Shown: positions 16,475-24,562, counted from the stretch's first letter. The stretch is DNA of 40,788 nt from Streptomyces sp. CT34 (GCF_000805335.1 NZ_KN708638.1:695923-736710), one strand, 5' to 3'. Translations and numbers: made by a program. Notes: a model not told the origin generated them from the letters alone.

Positions 16475-17722
16475 ATGGCGGGTAGGCGGGCGCTGGGGCG
16501 GCGGTTCCGGCGGTTGTGGGCGGCGTATGCGGTCAGCGCGTACGGCACCGGGCTCGGTTTCGGTGCGTTTCCGCTGATCGCGGTCCTCGTGCTGCACTGC
16601 GGGCCGACCCAGGTGGCGGCGCTGTCCGCCGCGGGACGGGCGGTGGGGGCCGTGGTGGCGGTGCCGCTCGGTCCGTGGGTGGAGTTCCACCGCAAGCGGC
16701 CGGTCATGGTGGCGATGGACCTGACCCGCTTCGCGGCGTTGCTGAGCGTCCCCGCAGCGTTCGCGTGCGGCCTGCTCAGCTTCGCGCAACTGCTCGTTGT
16801 CTCCGTCGTCGTCGCCGCGGCCGACATCGCCTTCAAGGCGGCCAGCGGTGCGCATCTGAAGGCGCTCGTGCCGCCCGAGGACCTGCTCGTCGCCAATGGC
16901 CGGTTCGAGTCCACGACGTGGACCGCGACCGTGGTCGGACCACCGCTCGGCGGGGCCGCGATCGGACTGTTCGGCCCGGTGACGACCGTGGTGGCCGATG
17001 CGGTCAGCTATCTGCTGTCGGCGCTGGGCATCCGCGCCATCGGCGGGAGCGAGCCGCGCCCCGCACGGACCGGTGCCCCGCGGCTGCGCGCCGGTGCCCT
17101 GCTCGAAGGGTGGCGCCACATCCTCACCCACCCCACGCTCCGCCCGCTGTTCTTCAACTCGATCATCGTCAACGGCCTGATCATGGCCGCCGAGCCGCTG
17201 CTCGCCGTACTCCTGCTGGGCCGCCTCGGGTTCGCGCCCTGGCAGTACGGTCTCGTGTTCGCGGTCCCTTGCGTCGGCGGTCTCGTCGGCTCGCGCCTGG
17301 CGCCCCGGCTCGTGACGCGGTTCGGGCAGCACCGGGTGATGGTCGCCGTCGGGGCGCTGCGCGCGTGCTGGCCTGTCGGATTGGCGTTCGTCCGGCCCGG
17401 CGTCCCCGGGATGGTACTGATCATCGCCGTCCAATTCGGCCTGGTGACCTGCTGCGGTGTGTTCGCTCCCGTGCTGGCCACCTACCGGCTCGACCACACC
17501 GCCCCCGACCGGGTCGCCCGCACGCTGTCCGCGTGGTCGGTCAGCAGCAGCACCAGCATCGCGGCGATGACCGCCGTGTGGGGTCTGCTTGCCGCCGTCA
17601 CGAGCCCCCGCACCGCGATCGCACTCGCCGGAGTCCTCCTCCTGGCCACCCCGCTGCTGCTCCCGCGCCGCGAGAAGGCGCCCCGGAGCGCAACGGAACA
17701 GGCCGCGAGTGCATCGGCGTAG
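16475..17722 (+). CDS. MFS transporter
   Basis: Major facilitator superfamily protein of 415 residues with about twelve hydrophobic segments, most likely a drug or metabolite exporter driven by the proton gradient. Visible features are the first helix region LWAAYAVSAYGTGLGFGAF, the loop 2-3 basic motif PWVEFHRKRPVMV, GPPLGGAAIGLFGP after helix 5, and a second half beginning with HPTLRPLFFNSIIVNGL. It resembles the enterobactin-exporter-like (MFS_3) subgroup. ATG 16475 is preferred; ATG 16424 and TTG 16421 would add about 17 residues without a visible ribosome-binding site. Its control by the divergent LysR protein is inferred from arrangement and operator. Confidence 0.9.
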   Translation: MAGRRALGRRFRRLWAAYAVSAYGTGLGFGAFPLIAVLVLHCGPTQVAALSAAGRAVGAVVAVPLGPWVEFHRKRPVMVAMDLTRFAALLSVPAAFACGLLSFAQLLVVSVVVAAADIAFKAASGAHLKALVPPEDLLVANGRFESTTWTATVVGPPLGGAAIGLFGPVTTVVADAVSYLLSALGIRAIGGSEPRPARTGAPRLRAGALLEGWRHILTHPTLRPLFFNSIIVNGLIMAAEPLLAVLLLGRLGFAPWQYGLVFAVPCVGGLVGSRLAPRLVTRFGQHRVMVAVGALRACWPVGLAFVRPGVPGMVLIIAVQFGLVTCCGVFAPVLATYRLDHTAPDRVARTLSAWSVSSSTSIAAMTAVWGLLAAVTSPRTAIALAGVLLLATPLLLPRREKAPRSATEQAASASA

Positions 17723-17845
17723 ACGCCCGCTTTCAGGAACGGCTACCCGACCGCTCCCATCGGTCCGCGGCTGACGTACCCGGCCCGCGGCTGACGTCCC
17801 TGGGCGGTCGGAGCGGCAACCGCAGGCAGTGCCAACGTCCCCGTA

Positions 17846-17889
17846 CGGAAGTCCGGCCCTTCGGTACGGCTTCGGTTGCCGGACCTCCG
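17846..17889. terminator. Possible terminator between convergent genes
   Basis: The arms 17846-17857 (CGGAAGTCCGGC) and 17878-17889 pair with one mismatch over 12 bp, with a 20-base loop that can pair further (GTACGG/CCGTAC-like segments nearby). It lies between the convergent MFS and DinB-family genes. Confidence 0.4.
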
Positions 17890-17899
17890 CACCGAGGGA

Positions 17900-18427
17900 T
17901 CATCGACCCGTGCTGCCGTCCAACTGCTCGCGCAGAATATCGGCGTGGCCGGCGTGCCTGGCGGTTTCCTCGATCATGTGCACCAGGACCCAGCGCATCG
18001 ACGGGGGCGGCGTCTCGCGCAGCGAGCGCGCTCCGGGACGGTTCAAGTCCTCGCATGCTGCGGCGATCTCGTTGCTTCTGACGACCGCGGCACGATAGCC
18101 GTCCACCACCTCGTCAACCGTCTCGCCATCGGCGATCGGCGCCGCGTCATCCCACCGGTCGGTCCGCTTGCCGGCGTACGCCCACTCGAACCAGTTGAGC
18201 TCGACCGACGTCAGGTGCTTCACCAGCCCCAGCAGGCTCGTTCCGGAGTCCACCCCGGGCTTGCGGGCCTGCTCTTCCGTGACGCCGACCGTCTTGGCCG
18301 CGACGGCATCGCGCAAGTAGTCGAGGAAGGCCGGCAACGTCGTCTTCTCGTCCGCGTTGAGCCCTGGGGGGCGCAAGTCACCGCGCGTATCCGCATCCGT
18401 ATCCGTGGCCGTGTACGTGTCCGTCAT
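17900..18427 (-). CDS. DinB/DUF664 family protein
   Basis: Four-helix-bundle protein of 175 residues of the DinB/DUF664 group, related to bacillithiol/mycothiol-dependent transferases. Key pieces are the first helix LPAFLDYLRDAVAAKTVGVT, SLLGLVKHLTSVELNWFEWA (first metal histidine), and the C-terminal MRWVLVHMIEETARHAGHAD supplying the other two histidines of the metal site. The first 18 residues are a Thr/Asp low-complexity tail. The reaction is unknown; in actinomycetes this subgroup may use mycothiol. A second member of the same family lies 1.2 kb away, next to a WYL regulator. Confidence 0.85.
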   Translation of the reverse strand: MTDTYTATDTDADTRGDLRPPGLNADEKTTLPAFLDYLRDAVAAKTVGVTEEQARKPGVDSGTSLLGLVKHLTSVELNWFEWAYAGKRTDRWDDAAPIADGETVDEVVDGYRAAVVRSNEIAAACEDLNRPGARSLRETPPPSMRWVLVHMIEETARHAGHADILREQLDGSTGR

Positions 18428-18555
18428 CGCCTGAGCCTACGGCATCGTTGTGGATCGTCCACTGTCAATTCAGCGCAGCGAGACGGTTGTTGGCAACGGT
18501 GGTACCGCAGGTGACCACGCCACCCGGGATCGGGGCGGTCCCGCAGCAGCCAGCC

Positions 18556-19530
18556 CTAGCCACCGGTGCGCCGGCGCGACGCGCGGTTGAACCGGGTACC
18601 CCAGTCGCGGATCCGGTCGAGCAGTTCGGGCGGGTGCAGCACGTGGAAGTCCGCGCCGAGCACGCCCATTGCCATGGCCGGCCAGTCCAGGGAGTCGGCG
18701 GTCATGCGTACGCGGCAGTGCCCGGCGTCAACTTCCTCGATCGTTCCCCACCGGCCGATCCGTTCCCGCACGGTCGCGGCCGGGGCGTCGACCAGGACCT
18801 CCACGCGGTACGGGCGGGGCACGTTGCTCAGGCGGGCGCGGACGAATTCGGCGGCGTCGGCGGCCGGCAGGTCGCGAAGCCGGAACCGGGAGCCGGTGCT
18901 GTGCGGTGCGGTGAGCCGGTCGACCCGGAAGGTGCGCCAGTCGTGCCGGGTGAGGTCGTAGGCGACCAGGTACCAGCGCCGGCCAAGACGGACCAGGCGA
19001 TGGGGTTCGACGTGCCGGTCGGTGTTCCGGTCGTCGGCGGCCGTGTAGGAGAAGCGGAGTTGCTCGGTGTCCCGGCAGGCCAAGGCAATCGTGGTGAGGA
19101 CGGCCGGGTCGACGTCCGCCCCGGCCGCCGTGCCCCAGTCGGCGGGCTCGGTCATCGTGCGCAGACTCTCCACCCGGCGCCGCAGCCGGGCCGGCATCAC
19201 CTGCACCACCTTGGCCAGCACCCGGACCGAGGACTCGGCGATGCCCTCCACCGCGCCCTGGGCGGCGGTCTGCAACCCCACCGCCAGGGCCACCGCCTCC
19301 TCGTCGTCGATCACCAGCGGCGGCAGTGCCGCGCCCGCGGCGAGCTGGTAGCCGCCCTCGACGCCGCGCTGCGCCTCGACCGGATATCCCAGCTCGCGCA
19401 GCCGGTCGATGTCCCGCCGAAGGGTGCGGACCGAGATCCCCAGTCGCCCGGCCAGCTCGGTGCCTGGCCAGTACCGGTGGGTCTGAAGCAGGGACAGCAA
19501 TCGCAATGTCCGGGTACTGGTATTTGCCAT
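18556..19530 (-). CDS. WYL-domain HTH transcriptional regulator (YafY type)
   Basis: Regulator of 324 residues. The N-terminal helix-turn-helix (LRLLSLLQTHRYWPGTELAG and ISVRTLRRDIDRL) is followed by a linker and a WYL domain with HRLVRLGRRWYLVAYD and DWRTFRVDRL, then a C-terminal WCX extension. WYL domains are thought to bind nucleic acid or small ligands. It is divergent from the second DinB-family gene with 114 bases between, and a perfect palindrome sits in that gap, so it probably controls both itself and that gene. ATG 19530 begins with MANTSTRTLRLL, the usual start of the subgroup, although AGGAG lies unusually close (one base) to it. Confidence 0.92.
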   Translation of the reverse strand: MANTSTRTLRLLSLLQTHRYWPGTELAGRLGISVRTLRRDIDRLRELGYPVEAQRGVEGGYQLAAGAALPPLVIDDEEAVALAVGLQTAAQGAVEGIAESSVRVLAKVVQVMPARLRRRVESLRTMTEPADWGTAAGADVDPAVLTTIALACRDTEQLRFSYTAADDRNTDRHVEPHRLVRLGRRWYLVAYDLTRHDWRTFRVDRLTAPHSTGSRFRLRDLPAADAAEFVRARLSNVPRPYRVEVLVDAPAATVRERIGRWGTIEEVDAGHCRVRMTADSLDWPAMAMGVLGADFHVLHPPELLDRIRDWGTRFNRASRRRTGG

Positions 19531-19553
19531 GCTCCTGATTCTCCCCGGAATTA

Positions 19554-19568
19554 GGTCAGAAAGTGACC
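19554..19568. promoter_or_regulatory. Palindrome in WYL/DinB divergent promoter
   Basis: GGTCA-GAAAG-TGACC is a perfect 5+5 inverted repeat 24 bases ahead of the regulator's start codon and 77 bases ahead of the DinB-family gene. It is the best candidate operator for the WYL regulator. Confidence 0.5.
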
Positions 19569-19644
19569 GCTATGGCTCCTAACGTGATACCCGACCGACG
19601 GAACAGAGACACCGGCGGCACGGATTCAAGGGAAGACGGAGACC

Positions 19645-20214
19645 ATGAGCGAGAACATCACCGGCACGGAGTCCACCAACCGCGACCTGGCCAACGCTCC
19701 GGCCGCCGCCGGCGAGCGTGCCGACCTGCTGGAGTTGCTGGCCCACCAGCGGCGCTTCCTGCGCTTCACCACCCGCGATCTCACCGACGACCAGGCCCGG
19801 CAGCGGACCACGGCCAGCGAGCTGTGCCTGGGCGGTCTGATCAAGCACGTCGCCTCGGTCGAGCGGAACTGGGTGAACTTCATCCTGGAGGGCCCCTCCG
19901 CGATGGGTGACTTCACCGCCATGACGGAGGCCGACTGGGCCCGTCGAGCCGACGATTTCCGACTGCTGCCCACCGAGACGCTGGCCGGCGTGCTTGCCGA
20001 CTACGAGGAAGTAGCCAGCCGCACCGATGAGTTGGTGACAACCCTGCCCGACCTGAACGCCGCCCAGCCGCTGCCGAAGGCCCCGTGGTTCGAAGCCGGG
20101 GCGCACTGGACCGCGCGTCGGGTGGTGATGCACATCATCGCCGAGACCGCGCAGCACGCCGGCCACGCCGACATCATCCGCGAGTCCCTGGACGGCGCCA
20201 AGAGCATGGGCTGA
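19645..20214 (+). CDS. DinB/DUF664 family protein, probable WYL-regulator target
   Basis: A 189-residue member of the same four-helix metal-binding family as the gene at 17900-18427. It shows LLELLAHQRRFLRFTTRDLT, LGGLIKHVASVERNWVNFIL with the first histidine, and the C-terminal TARRVVMHIIAETAQHAGHA with the remaining metal ligands. Proteins like this are frequently encoded next to WYL regulators and may act on thiol adducts, but no substrate can be assigned. ATG 19645 is preceded by ACGGAGACC. The two family members here share the family blocks yet clearly differ in sequence, so they are not a recent duplication. Confidence 0.88.
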   Translation: MSENITGTESTNRDLANAPAAAGERADLLELLAHQRRFLRFTTRDLTDDQARQRTTASELCLGGLIKHVASVERNWVNFILEGPSAMGDFTAMTEADWARRADDFRLLPTETLAGVLADYEEVASRTDELVTTLPDLNAAQPLPKAPWFEAGAHWTARRVVMHIIAETAQHAGHADIIRESLDGAKSMG

Positions 20215-20278
20215 TGGGCCAATGGGCCAACTGGCCGGCAGGACTGGCTCGTTGCTGCCCTGCGATCCGGCGCGCCCC

Positions 20279-20307
20279 GTCCTCGTACGGTCGACTCGTA
20301 CGAGGAC
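20279..20307 (+). terminator. Hairpin after DinB-family gene
   Basis: The arms 20279-20289 (GTCCTCGTACG) and 20297-20307 are perfect 11-bp complements with a 7-base loop, 65 bases past the stop codon. Confidence 0.6.
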
Positions 20308-20436
20308 GCGGGCACCCTGCGATTCGGCACGCTGACGGTCGCGCACCGCCACTGCGGTGTAGCGAAGTGACGTAGCAGGTCGTCGTGACGGGCCGGCCGT
20401 CGGGCCGCCCGTTGCTCCGCCACACACCCGGGAACT

Positions 20437-20474
20437 ACTTTGTTTTTCAAAGTTAATGCTTGGAAAAACAAAGT
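20437..20474. promoter_or_regulatory. Operator palindromes over a leaderless GNAT promoter
   Basis: The outer inverted repeat ACTTTGTTTTTC (20437-20448) and GAAAAACAAAGT (20463-20474) is perfect over 12 bp. Nested inside is a second palindrome, ACTTTG-N5-CAAAGT, at 20437-20453. TTGGAA at 20460-20465 and TACGCT at 20483-20488, 17 bases apart, fit -35 and -10 boxes, and transcription would start close to the ATG at 20497. A repressor bound here would cover the -35 box. Confidence 0.6.
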
Positions 20475-20496
20475 GCTCTCGCTACGCTGCTTCCCC

Positions 20497-20928
20497 ATGA
20501 CCAGAAACAGGGAAGATGGATACGCGCTCTCCACGGACCCGGACCGGCTCGATGTCGCCCTGGTGCACCGCTGGCTCTCGACCGATGCGTACTGGGCACT
20601 GGAACGCAGCCGGGAAACCGTCGAGCAGTCGATACGCGGCTCGGTGAACTTCGGCATCTATGACACCGCCGGCTCCCAAGTCGCTTACGCGCGCGTCGTC
20701 ACCGACCGGGCAACCTTCGCCTGGCTGTGCGACGTCTATGTCGCTCCTGCACACCGCGGCAAGGGTCTTGGAACCTGGATGGCCGGCGCCGTGCGCGATC
20801 ACCTCGCGCCCTACAAGCTCAAGCGCGTTCTGCTCGCCACTCGCGACGCGCACGAGGTCTACGCGAAGGTCGGCTTCGCGTCGCTCCCGAACCCGGAGAG
20901 CTTGATGGTCTTGAGTCCGGCGTCATGA
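20497..20928 (+). CDS. GNAT-family N-acetyltransferase
   Basis: Acetyl-CoA-dependent acyltransferase of 143 residues. The acetyl-CoA binding motif A is clear: CDVYVAPAHRGKGLGTWMAG, with the pyrophosphate loop RGKGLG. The strand before it (VAYARVVTDRATFAWL) and the C-terminal AHEVYAKVGF block are standard. The acceptor is unknown; the compact size and opening VHRWLSTDAYWALERS match a common actinobacterial group of single-domain GNATs. ATG 20497 has no ribosome-binding site, but a promoter placed 9-14 bases before it implies a leaderless message. An elaborate palindrome upstream implies tight repression by an unidentified regulator not encoded beside it. Confidence 0.9.
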   Translation: MTRNREDGYALSTDPDRLDVALVHRWLSTDAYWALERSRETVEQSIRGSVNFGIYDTAGSQVAYARVVTDRATFAWLCDVYVAPAHRGKGLGTWMAGAVRDHLAPYKLKRVLLATRDAHEVYAKVGFASLPNPESLMVLSPAS

Positions 20929-21046
20929 ACCGACCGGTCACAAGGTCAATTGATCGTTGCCCAATGCGGCCGAGCCGGCCGGTCGACGCCGGCCCGGGTA
21001 CGGGAGCGTGCGCAACACCGGCGGGAATGGAGCGAAGGGGGCAGGC

Positions 21047-22084
21047 ATGCGTGTGGTGATCTTGTGTGGTGGGGAGAGCCCCGAACGAGATGTCTCCCTG
21101 GCCTCGGGCCGGTCGGTGGCCCGGGCGTTGCTTGATCTACGGCATGAGGTGGTGCTGGTCGACCCGGCTGCCGAGGTGCCGGTGTTGGCCGGGCCGCTGC
21201 ATCCCGGTGACGCGGTCGCCGAGTTCGCGGTGGGGAAGGAACCACCGTCCCTCTCGGCACGGCATGAGTCGAGGCGGCGCATGCACGCCGCGCTGACCGG
21301 CGGACCGGTCCTGGAGCTGCTGCGCGACGCCGAGTTGGTGTTCCTCGCGTTGCACGGCGGCTGGGGCGAGGACGGGCATGTCCAGGCGCTGCTGGAGATG
21401 GCGGGCGTGCGGTTCACCGGTGCGGGCAGCGGTGCCTGCTCGGCGGCGTGGCACAAGGGGCGGGCGCAAGCGGTGGTGGGTGCGGCCGGTGTGCCGGTGG
21501 TCGAGCGGGTCCTGTGGCGGCCCGAGGCGGGCGAGGTGCCACCGGATGTGAAGCGGCTGGTGACCGATGGGCCGGTGGTGGTCAAGCCGGTCGCGGGCGG
21601 TTCGAGTGTGTCGGTCTGCCGTGTCGACTCGCTCGCTCAGCTGACGCAGGTTGCGGCCGAGGCCCGGTCCGGTGATGGGGCGCTGATGGTGGAACCGTTC
21701 CTTTCGGGGCGGGAGTTCACCGTGGGCGTGGTCGGTGGCCAGGTGCTCCCGGTGGTCGAGATCGAGCTGACGACGGCGGTGTTCGACTACACGGCCAAGT
21801 ATCAGCCCGGGGCGGTGAGCGAAGTGTGCCCGGCGCGGGCGCCGGCCAACTTCACTGCCCGGCTACAGGAGTTGTCCCTGCGTGCGCACCAGGATCTCGG
21901 CTTCGGCGGTGACGCGTACTCACGCACCGACTTCCGTTGCGATTCCCACGGCGAACCCATGTGCATCGAAGTCAACGCGCTTCCGGGCCTGACGGCGACG
22001 AGCCTGCTGCCGCTCGCGGCAAACGGGGCCGGCTGGGCCTACCCCGACCTGATTCAGCGCATCATGGACCTCGCGACACGCTGA
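21047..22084 (+). CDS. D-alanine--D-alanine ligase family (ATP-grasp)
   Basis: ATP-grasp ligase of 345 residues that joins two D-amino acids with ATP hydrolysis, classically D-Ala-D-Ala for peptidoglycan. The order of motifs is complete: VILCGGESPERDVSLASGRS at the N-terminus, LHGGWGEDG, the ATP-grasp block VVVKPVAGGSSVSV, REFTVGVVGG, FDYTAKYQPG and the metal-binding IEVNALPGLTATSLLP. It is not accompanied by mur or thiamine-kinase genes that often neighbour the essential ddl, and reads as a divergent paralogue. The product could be another dipeptide or an altered cell-wall terminus (inference). ATG 21047 follows AAGGGGGCAGG. It may be cotranscribed with the preceding GNAT gene, 118 bases away. 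Confidence 0.88.
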   Translation: MRVVILCGGESPERDVSLASGRSVARALLDLRHEVVLVDPAAEVPVLAGPLHPGDAVAEFAVGKEPPSLSARHESRRRMHAALTGGPVLELLRDAELVFLALHGGWGEDGHVQALLEMAGVRFTGAGSGACSAAWHKGRAQAVVGAAGVPVVERVLWRPEAGEVPPDVKRLVTDGPVVVKPVAGGSSVSVCRVDSLAQLTQVAAEARSGDGALMVEPFLSGREFTVGVVGGQVLPVVEIELTTAVFDYTAKYQPGAVSEVCPARAPANFTARLQELSLRAHQDLGFGGDAYSRTDFRCDSHGEPMCIEVNALPGLTATSLLPLAANGAGWAYPDLIQRIMDLATR

Positions 22085-22145
22085 GCGCGCATATCGCGCA
22101 TGGTCTCGGTCGTCTGCTCGGCGGCGCCTTCGCTGCCGGCCGGCG

Positions 22146-22889
22146 TCAGACGTGGTCGTCGTCTGCGGCGTCCAGGAGGTGAGGGCCGTTGTTGCGTACG
22201 TTGTTGACTGCGGTGGACACCGCTCGGGAATTCAGGTGGCCGGCAGCGGGGGCTGCCAGCAGGGCGCGGAGTTCGTCGGCGTCGTGGTGGTCGGGGTCGA
22301 GCCAGGCGTTCCAGTCGGCAGGGGCGATGGCCAGCGGCATGCGGGGGTGGACGTGTCCGGCGGCGTCGGTGGCTTCGGTCGTGATGATCGTGCAGGTCAT
22401 CCACCACGCCCCGGGGGCGTCGTCGTCAGACACGTCGGGGTCGCGCCAGTACTCGTACAGGCCGGCGAGCGCCATGACCCGGCCGTCCTCGGGGCTGATG
22501 AAGTACGGCTGCTTGCGGGCCTTGGTCGTCTCGGTTGCCGCGATGGCCTGCCATTCGTAGAAGCCGTCGGCGGGCAGGAGGCAGCGGCGCTTTGCGAACG
22601 CCCGACGGTAGGCCGGCTTCTCCGCGACGGTTTCGACCCTGGCATTGATCATCTTGGCGCCGACGTTCAGGCTCTTCGCCCAGGACGGCACCAGGCCCCA
22701 GCGCAGCGGTCGCAGCTGCCGGGTGATCTCGCCGGTGTCGCGCTCGACGCGTTCGAGGACCGACCACACGTCATCGGTCGGAGCCACGTTCCAGCTCGGG
22801 GCGAGCTCCTGGGCGGGGTCCCAGGAGGTGACGTCGAACACGCCCGCAAGATCCTGCGGGCGGCGGGTGGAGACGTATCGGCCGCACAT
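22146..22889 (-). CDS. yedK: SRAP domain protein (YedK/HMCES)
   Basis: DNA-repair protein of 247 residues that shields abasic sites in single-stranded DNA by a covalent thiazolidine link through its N-terminal cysteine. The start MCGRYV places Cys2 correctly, and the other active-site blocks are in place: SWNVAPTD (Asn), INARVETVAEKPAYRRAF, LLPADGFYEWQ (Glu) and the catalytic histidine in HPRMPLAI. The frame is open further upstream, but initiation must be at ATG 22889 for the cysteine to be N-terminal after Met removal; GGGTGGGGGT just ahead can act as ribosome-binding site. It is convergent with the D-Ala ligase gene. Confidence 0.95.
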   Translation of the reverse strand: MCGRYVSTRRPQDLAGVFDVTSWDPAQELAPSWNVAPTDDVWSVLERVERDTGEITRQLRPLRWGLVPSWAKSLNVGAKMINARVETVAEKPAYRRAFAKRRCLLPADGFYEWQAIAATETTKARKQPYFISPEDGRVMALAGLYEYWRDPDVSDDDAPGAWWMTCTIITTEATDAAGHVHPRMPLAIAPADWNAWLDPDHHDADELRALLAAPAAGHLNSRAVSTAVNNVRNNGPHLLDAADDDHV

Positions 22890-23140
22890 ACCCCCACCCT
22901 GCCACGTGGCGGTCCGGTGGCCGGCAGTACGCTCCGAGTGGCCTCCGCGGGCGCACCCCACGGCGAGTGGAGACGAGGCCGACGCCGAATCCGACGAGGG
23001 GCAGCTGGGTCGGTGGGGAGGGTTCCGCGAGAGGCTCAGACCGGGACTCGTACCGGGATCGGGGTCCCACCGGTCTCCGTTGGCGAAAATCCCCTGGCAA
23101 GCCGCACGTGGCGCCGCACGGGTCCGTAACGTGGCGGATC

Positions 23141-23968
23141 GTGAACATCCTCATCGTAGGCGGAAGCGGCTTTCTGGGCCGGGAGTTGACTCGGCAGGCA
23201 TGGGCTGCCGGGCACGCCGTGACGGCGACCTTCGCGACCCGCGCCGGCGACATCCCCGGGGTCCGCCGGCTGCCCATGGACCTGCGTCACAGCGCCGAGA
23301 TCGCAGCGGCCCTCGCGGAAACGCAGCCGGACGCCGTCATCAATGCGGCGTACCGCAAGACCGACTGGGCAACAACGGCCGACGGCGCGATCCGCCTCGC
23401 TCTGGCGGCCACTCAGCACGGATCCCGGCTGGTGCACGTATCCAGCGACGCCGTCTTCTCCGGCGCCGACGTCCACTACGACGAATCCGCCACGCCGGAT
23501 CCCATCACCCCGTACGGGGCTGCGAAGGCCGCGGCCGAAACCGCGATCCGCCTGTTCGCCCCGACCACCGTCATCGCTCGCACCTCGCTGATCATCGGCG
23601 ACGGTGGCTCCGTGCACGAGGCATTCATCCACGAGCTGGCCGCCGGGCGACGACGTGGCGTGCTGTTCACCGATGAAATCCGGTGCCCCGTCCACGTAGC
23701 CGACCTCGCCCGGGCCCTTCTTGAGCTGACCGTCTCCGACCACACCGGCGTGTGCCACCTCGCCGGTTCCGATGCCATCAGCCGTCATGAACTCGGTCTC
23801 CTGGTAGCCGACCGCGATGAGCTGGACGCCGCCATGCTGACCGCCGGCAGCCGCGCCGGCACCGGTTCCCCAGGGGCGCTGGACGTCCGCTTGGACAGCA
23901 CGCGGACACAACGCACCTTGCGCACCACACTGCGCGGCGCCCGCGACTTCCTGCGTCGCGAACGATGA
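23141..23968 (+). CDS. RmlD-like NAD(P)-dependent sugar-nucleotide reductase
   Basis: Extended short-chain dehydrogenase of 275 residues resembling dTDP-4-dehydrorhamnose reductase. It has the Rossmann motif VGGSGFLG, a DLRHSAEIAAALAE segment followed by PDAVINAAY, VHVSSDAVFSGADVHYDESA with the catalytic Ser/Thr region, and PYGAAKAAAE with the YxxxK pair in its one-residue-shifted RmlD form. In the terminal part, VADLARALLEL and HLAGSDAISRHEL are typical. No other deoxysugar genes are near, so the role may lie elsewhere. GTG 23141 starts just before NILIVGG; there is no good ribosome-binding site. Confidence 0.85.
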   Translation: MNILIVGGSGFLGRELTRQAWAAGHAVTATFATRAGDIPGVRRLPMDLRHSAEIAAALAETQPDAVINAAYRKTDWATTADGAIRLALAATQHGSRLVHVSSDAVFSGADVHYDESATPDPITPYGAAKAAAETAIRLFAPTTVIARTSLIIGDGGSVHEAFIHELAAGRRRGVLFTDEIRCPVHVADLARALLELTVSDHTGVCHLAGSDAISRHELGLLVADRDELDAAMLTAGSRAGTGSPGALDVRLDSTRTQRTLRTTLRGARDFLRRER

Positions 23969-24005
23969 TTTGTACCTCCCCGCATGGGAGTTGAGAAGCC
24001 AGGGC

Positions 24006-24067
24006 TTGCCAGATCCCGGGTTTGCCAGATCCAGGGGTTGCCGGATCCCGGGTTTGCCGGGCTCCGG
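24006..24067. repeat. 16-bp tandem repeat array, four copies
   Basis: Units at 24006-24021, 24022-24037, 24038-24053 and 24054-24067 (last shortened) follow TTGCCRGATCCCGGGT, with one to three changes. Confidence 0.8.
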
Positions 24068-24112
24068 AAGGCGATCGCAGTGGGTGCCGCTGTGGTGGGG
24101 ATGGTCCCGTCG

Positions 24113-24162
24113 GCCGGCCGAGCTGGTCAACGGGGCAGCCGGCCGAGCTGCTCAAAGGGGCA
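24113..24162. repeat. 25-bp direct duplication
   Basis: The copies 24113-24137 and 24138-24162 both begin GCCGGCCGAGCTG and end GGGGCA; they differ at two positions. Confidence 0.8.
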
Positions 24163-24523
24163 GGCTGCTCGGCTTTCCCGCGCGGGTCTTTCCGACGTAG
24201 CGGTTGATGGCCGGGAGGCTTGTCGCCTTGAGCACCGCGCGGCGGACGTGGAGTTGTCAGGCGGAGTTGGGGACGACCAGCGGGCGGCGTTCCGCGCGGT
24301 GCGCTGTCGGTCCGCGACGACCGGCCGCCATGACTTTTCGTAGTGGTCGAGAGCGGCCTTAGTGCGCGAGTAAGCCTGCCGGCCCGGCCCCTGACGTGAG
24401 CTCACGTAGATCGGTCATCGGCCCGGCAGGCCGCCGGGACGGAGCCCGAACGCCGTGGTCACCCGCCTGGTGAGGTCGTCCTCGGTCATCGTGGTGTAGA
24501 TCTCGATGGTGCGCAGCTGAAGA

Positions 24524-24562
24524 CGGAACGACGTTCCGGATCCGTACCGGAACGTCGTTCCG
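24524..24562. promoter_or_regulatory. Double palindrome GGAACGNCGTTCC x2
   Basis: The arms 24524-24539 (CGGAACGACGTTCCGG) and 24547-24562 are exact reverse complements with a 7-base loop, and each arm is itself a palindrome around one central base. CTTTTCC follows on the right. It could be a terminator for rightward transcription or a paired operator; the internal symmetry of each arm favours a protein-binding site. Confidence 0.5.

Noticed and set aside
16061..17497. Minus-strand open frame of 478 codons spanning the MFS gene and LysR start
   Set aside because: The translation is Gln/Arg/His-rich without motifs, while the MFS helices and LysR HTH read clearly in other frames.
24415..24520. 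Minus-strand fragment TIEIYTTMTEDDLTRRV as tyrosine recombinase tail
   Set aside because: One short motif without the Arg-His-Arg catalytic residues is not enough to call a gene; it is mentioned only as a possible remnant.
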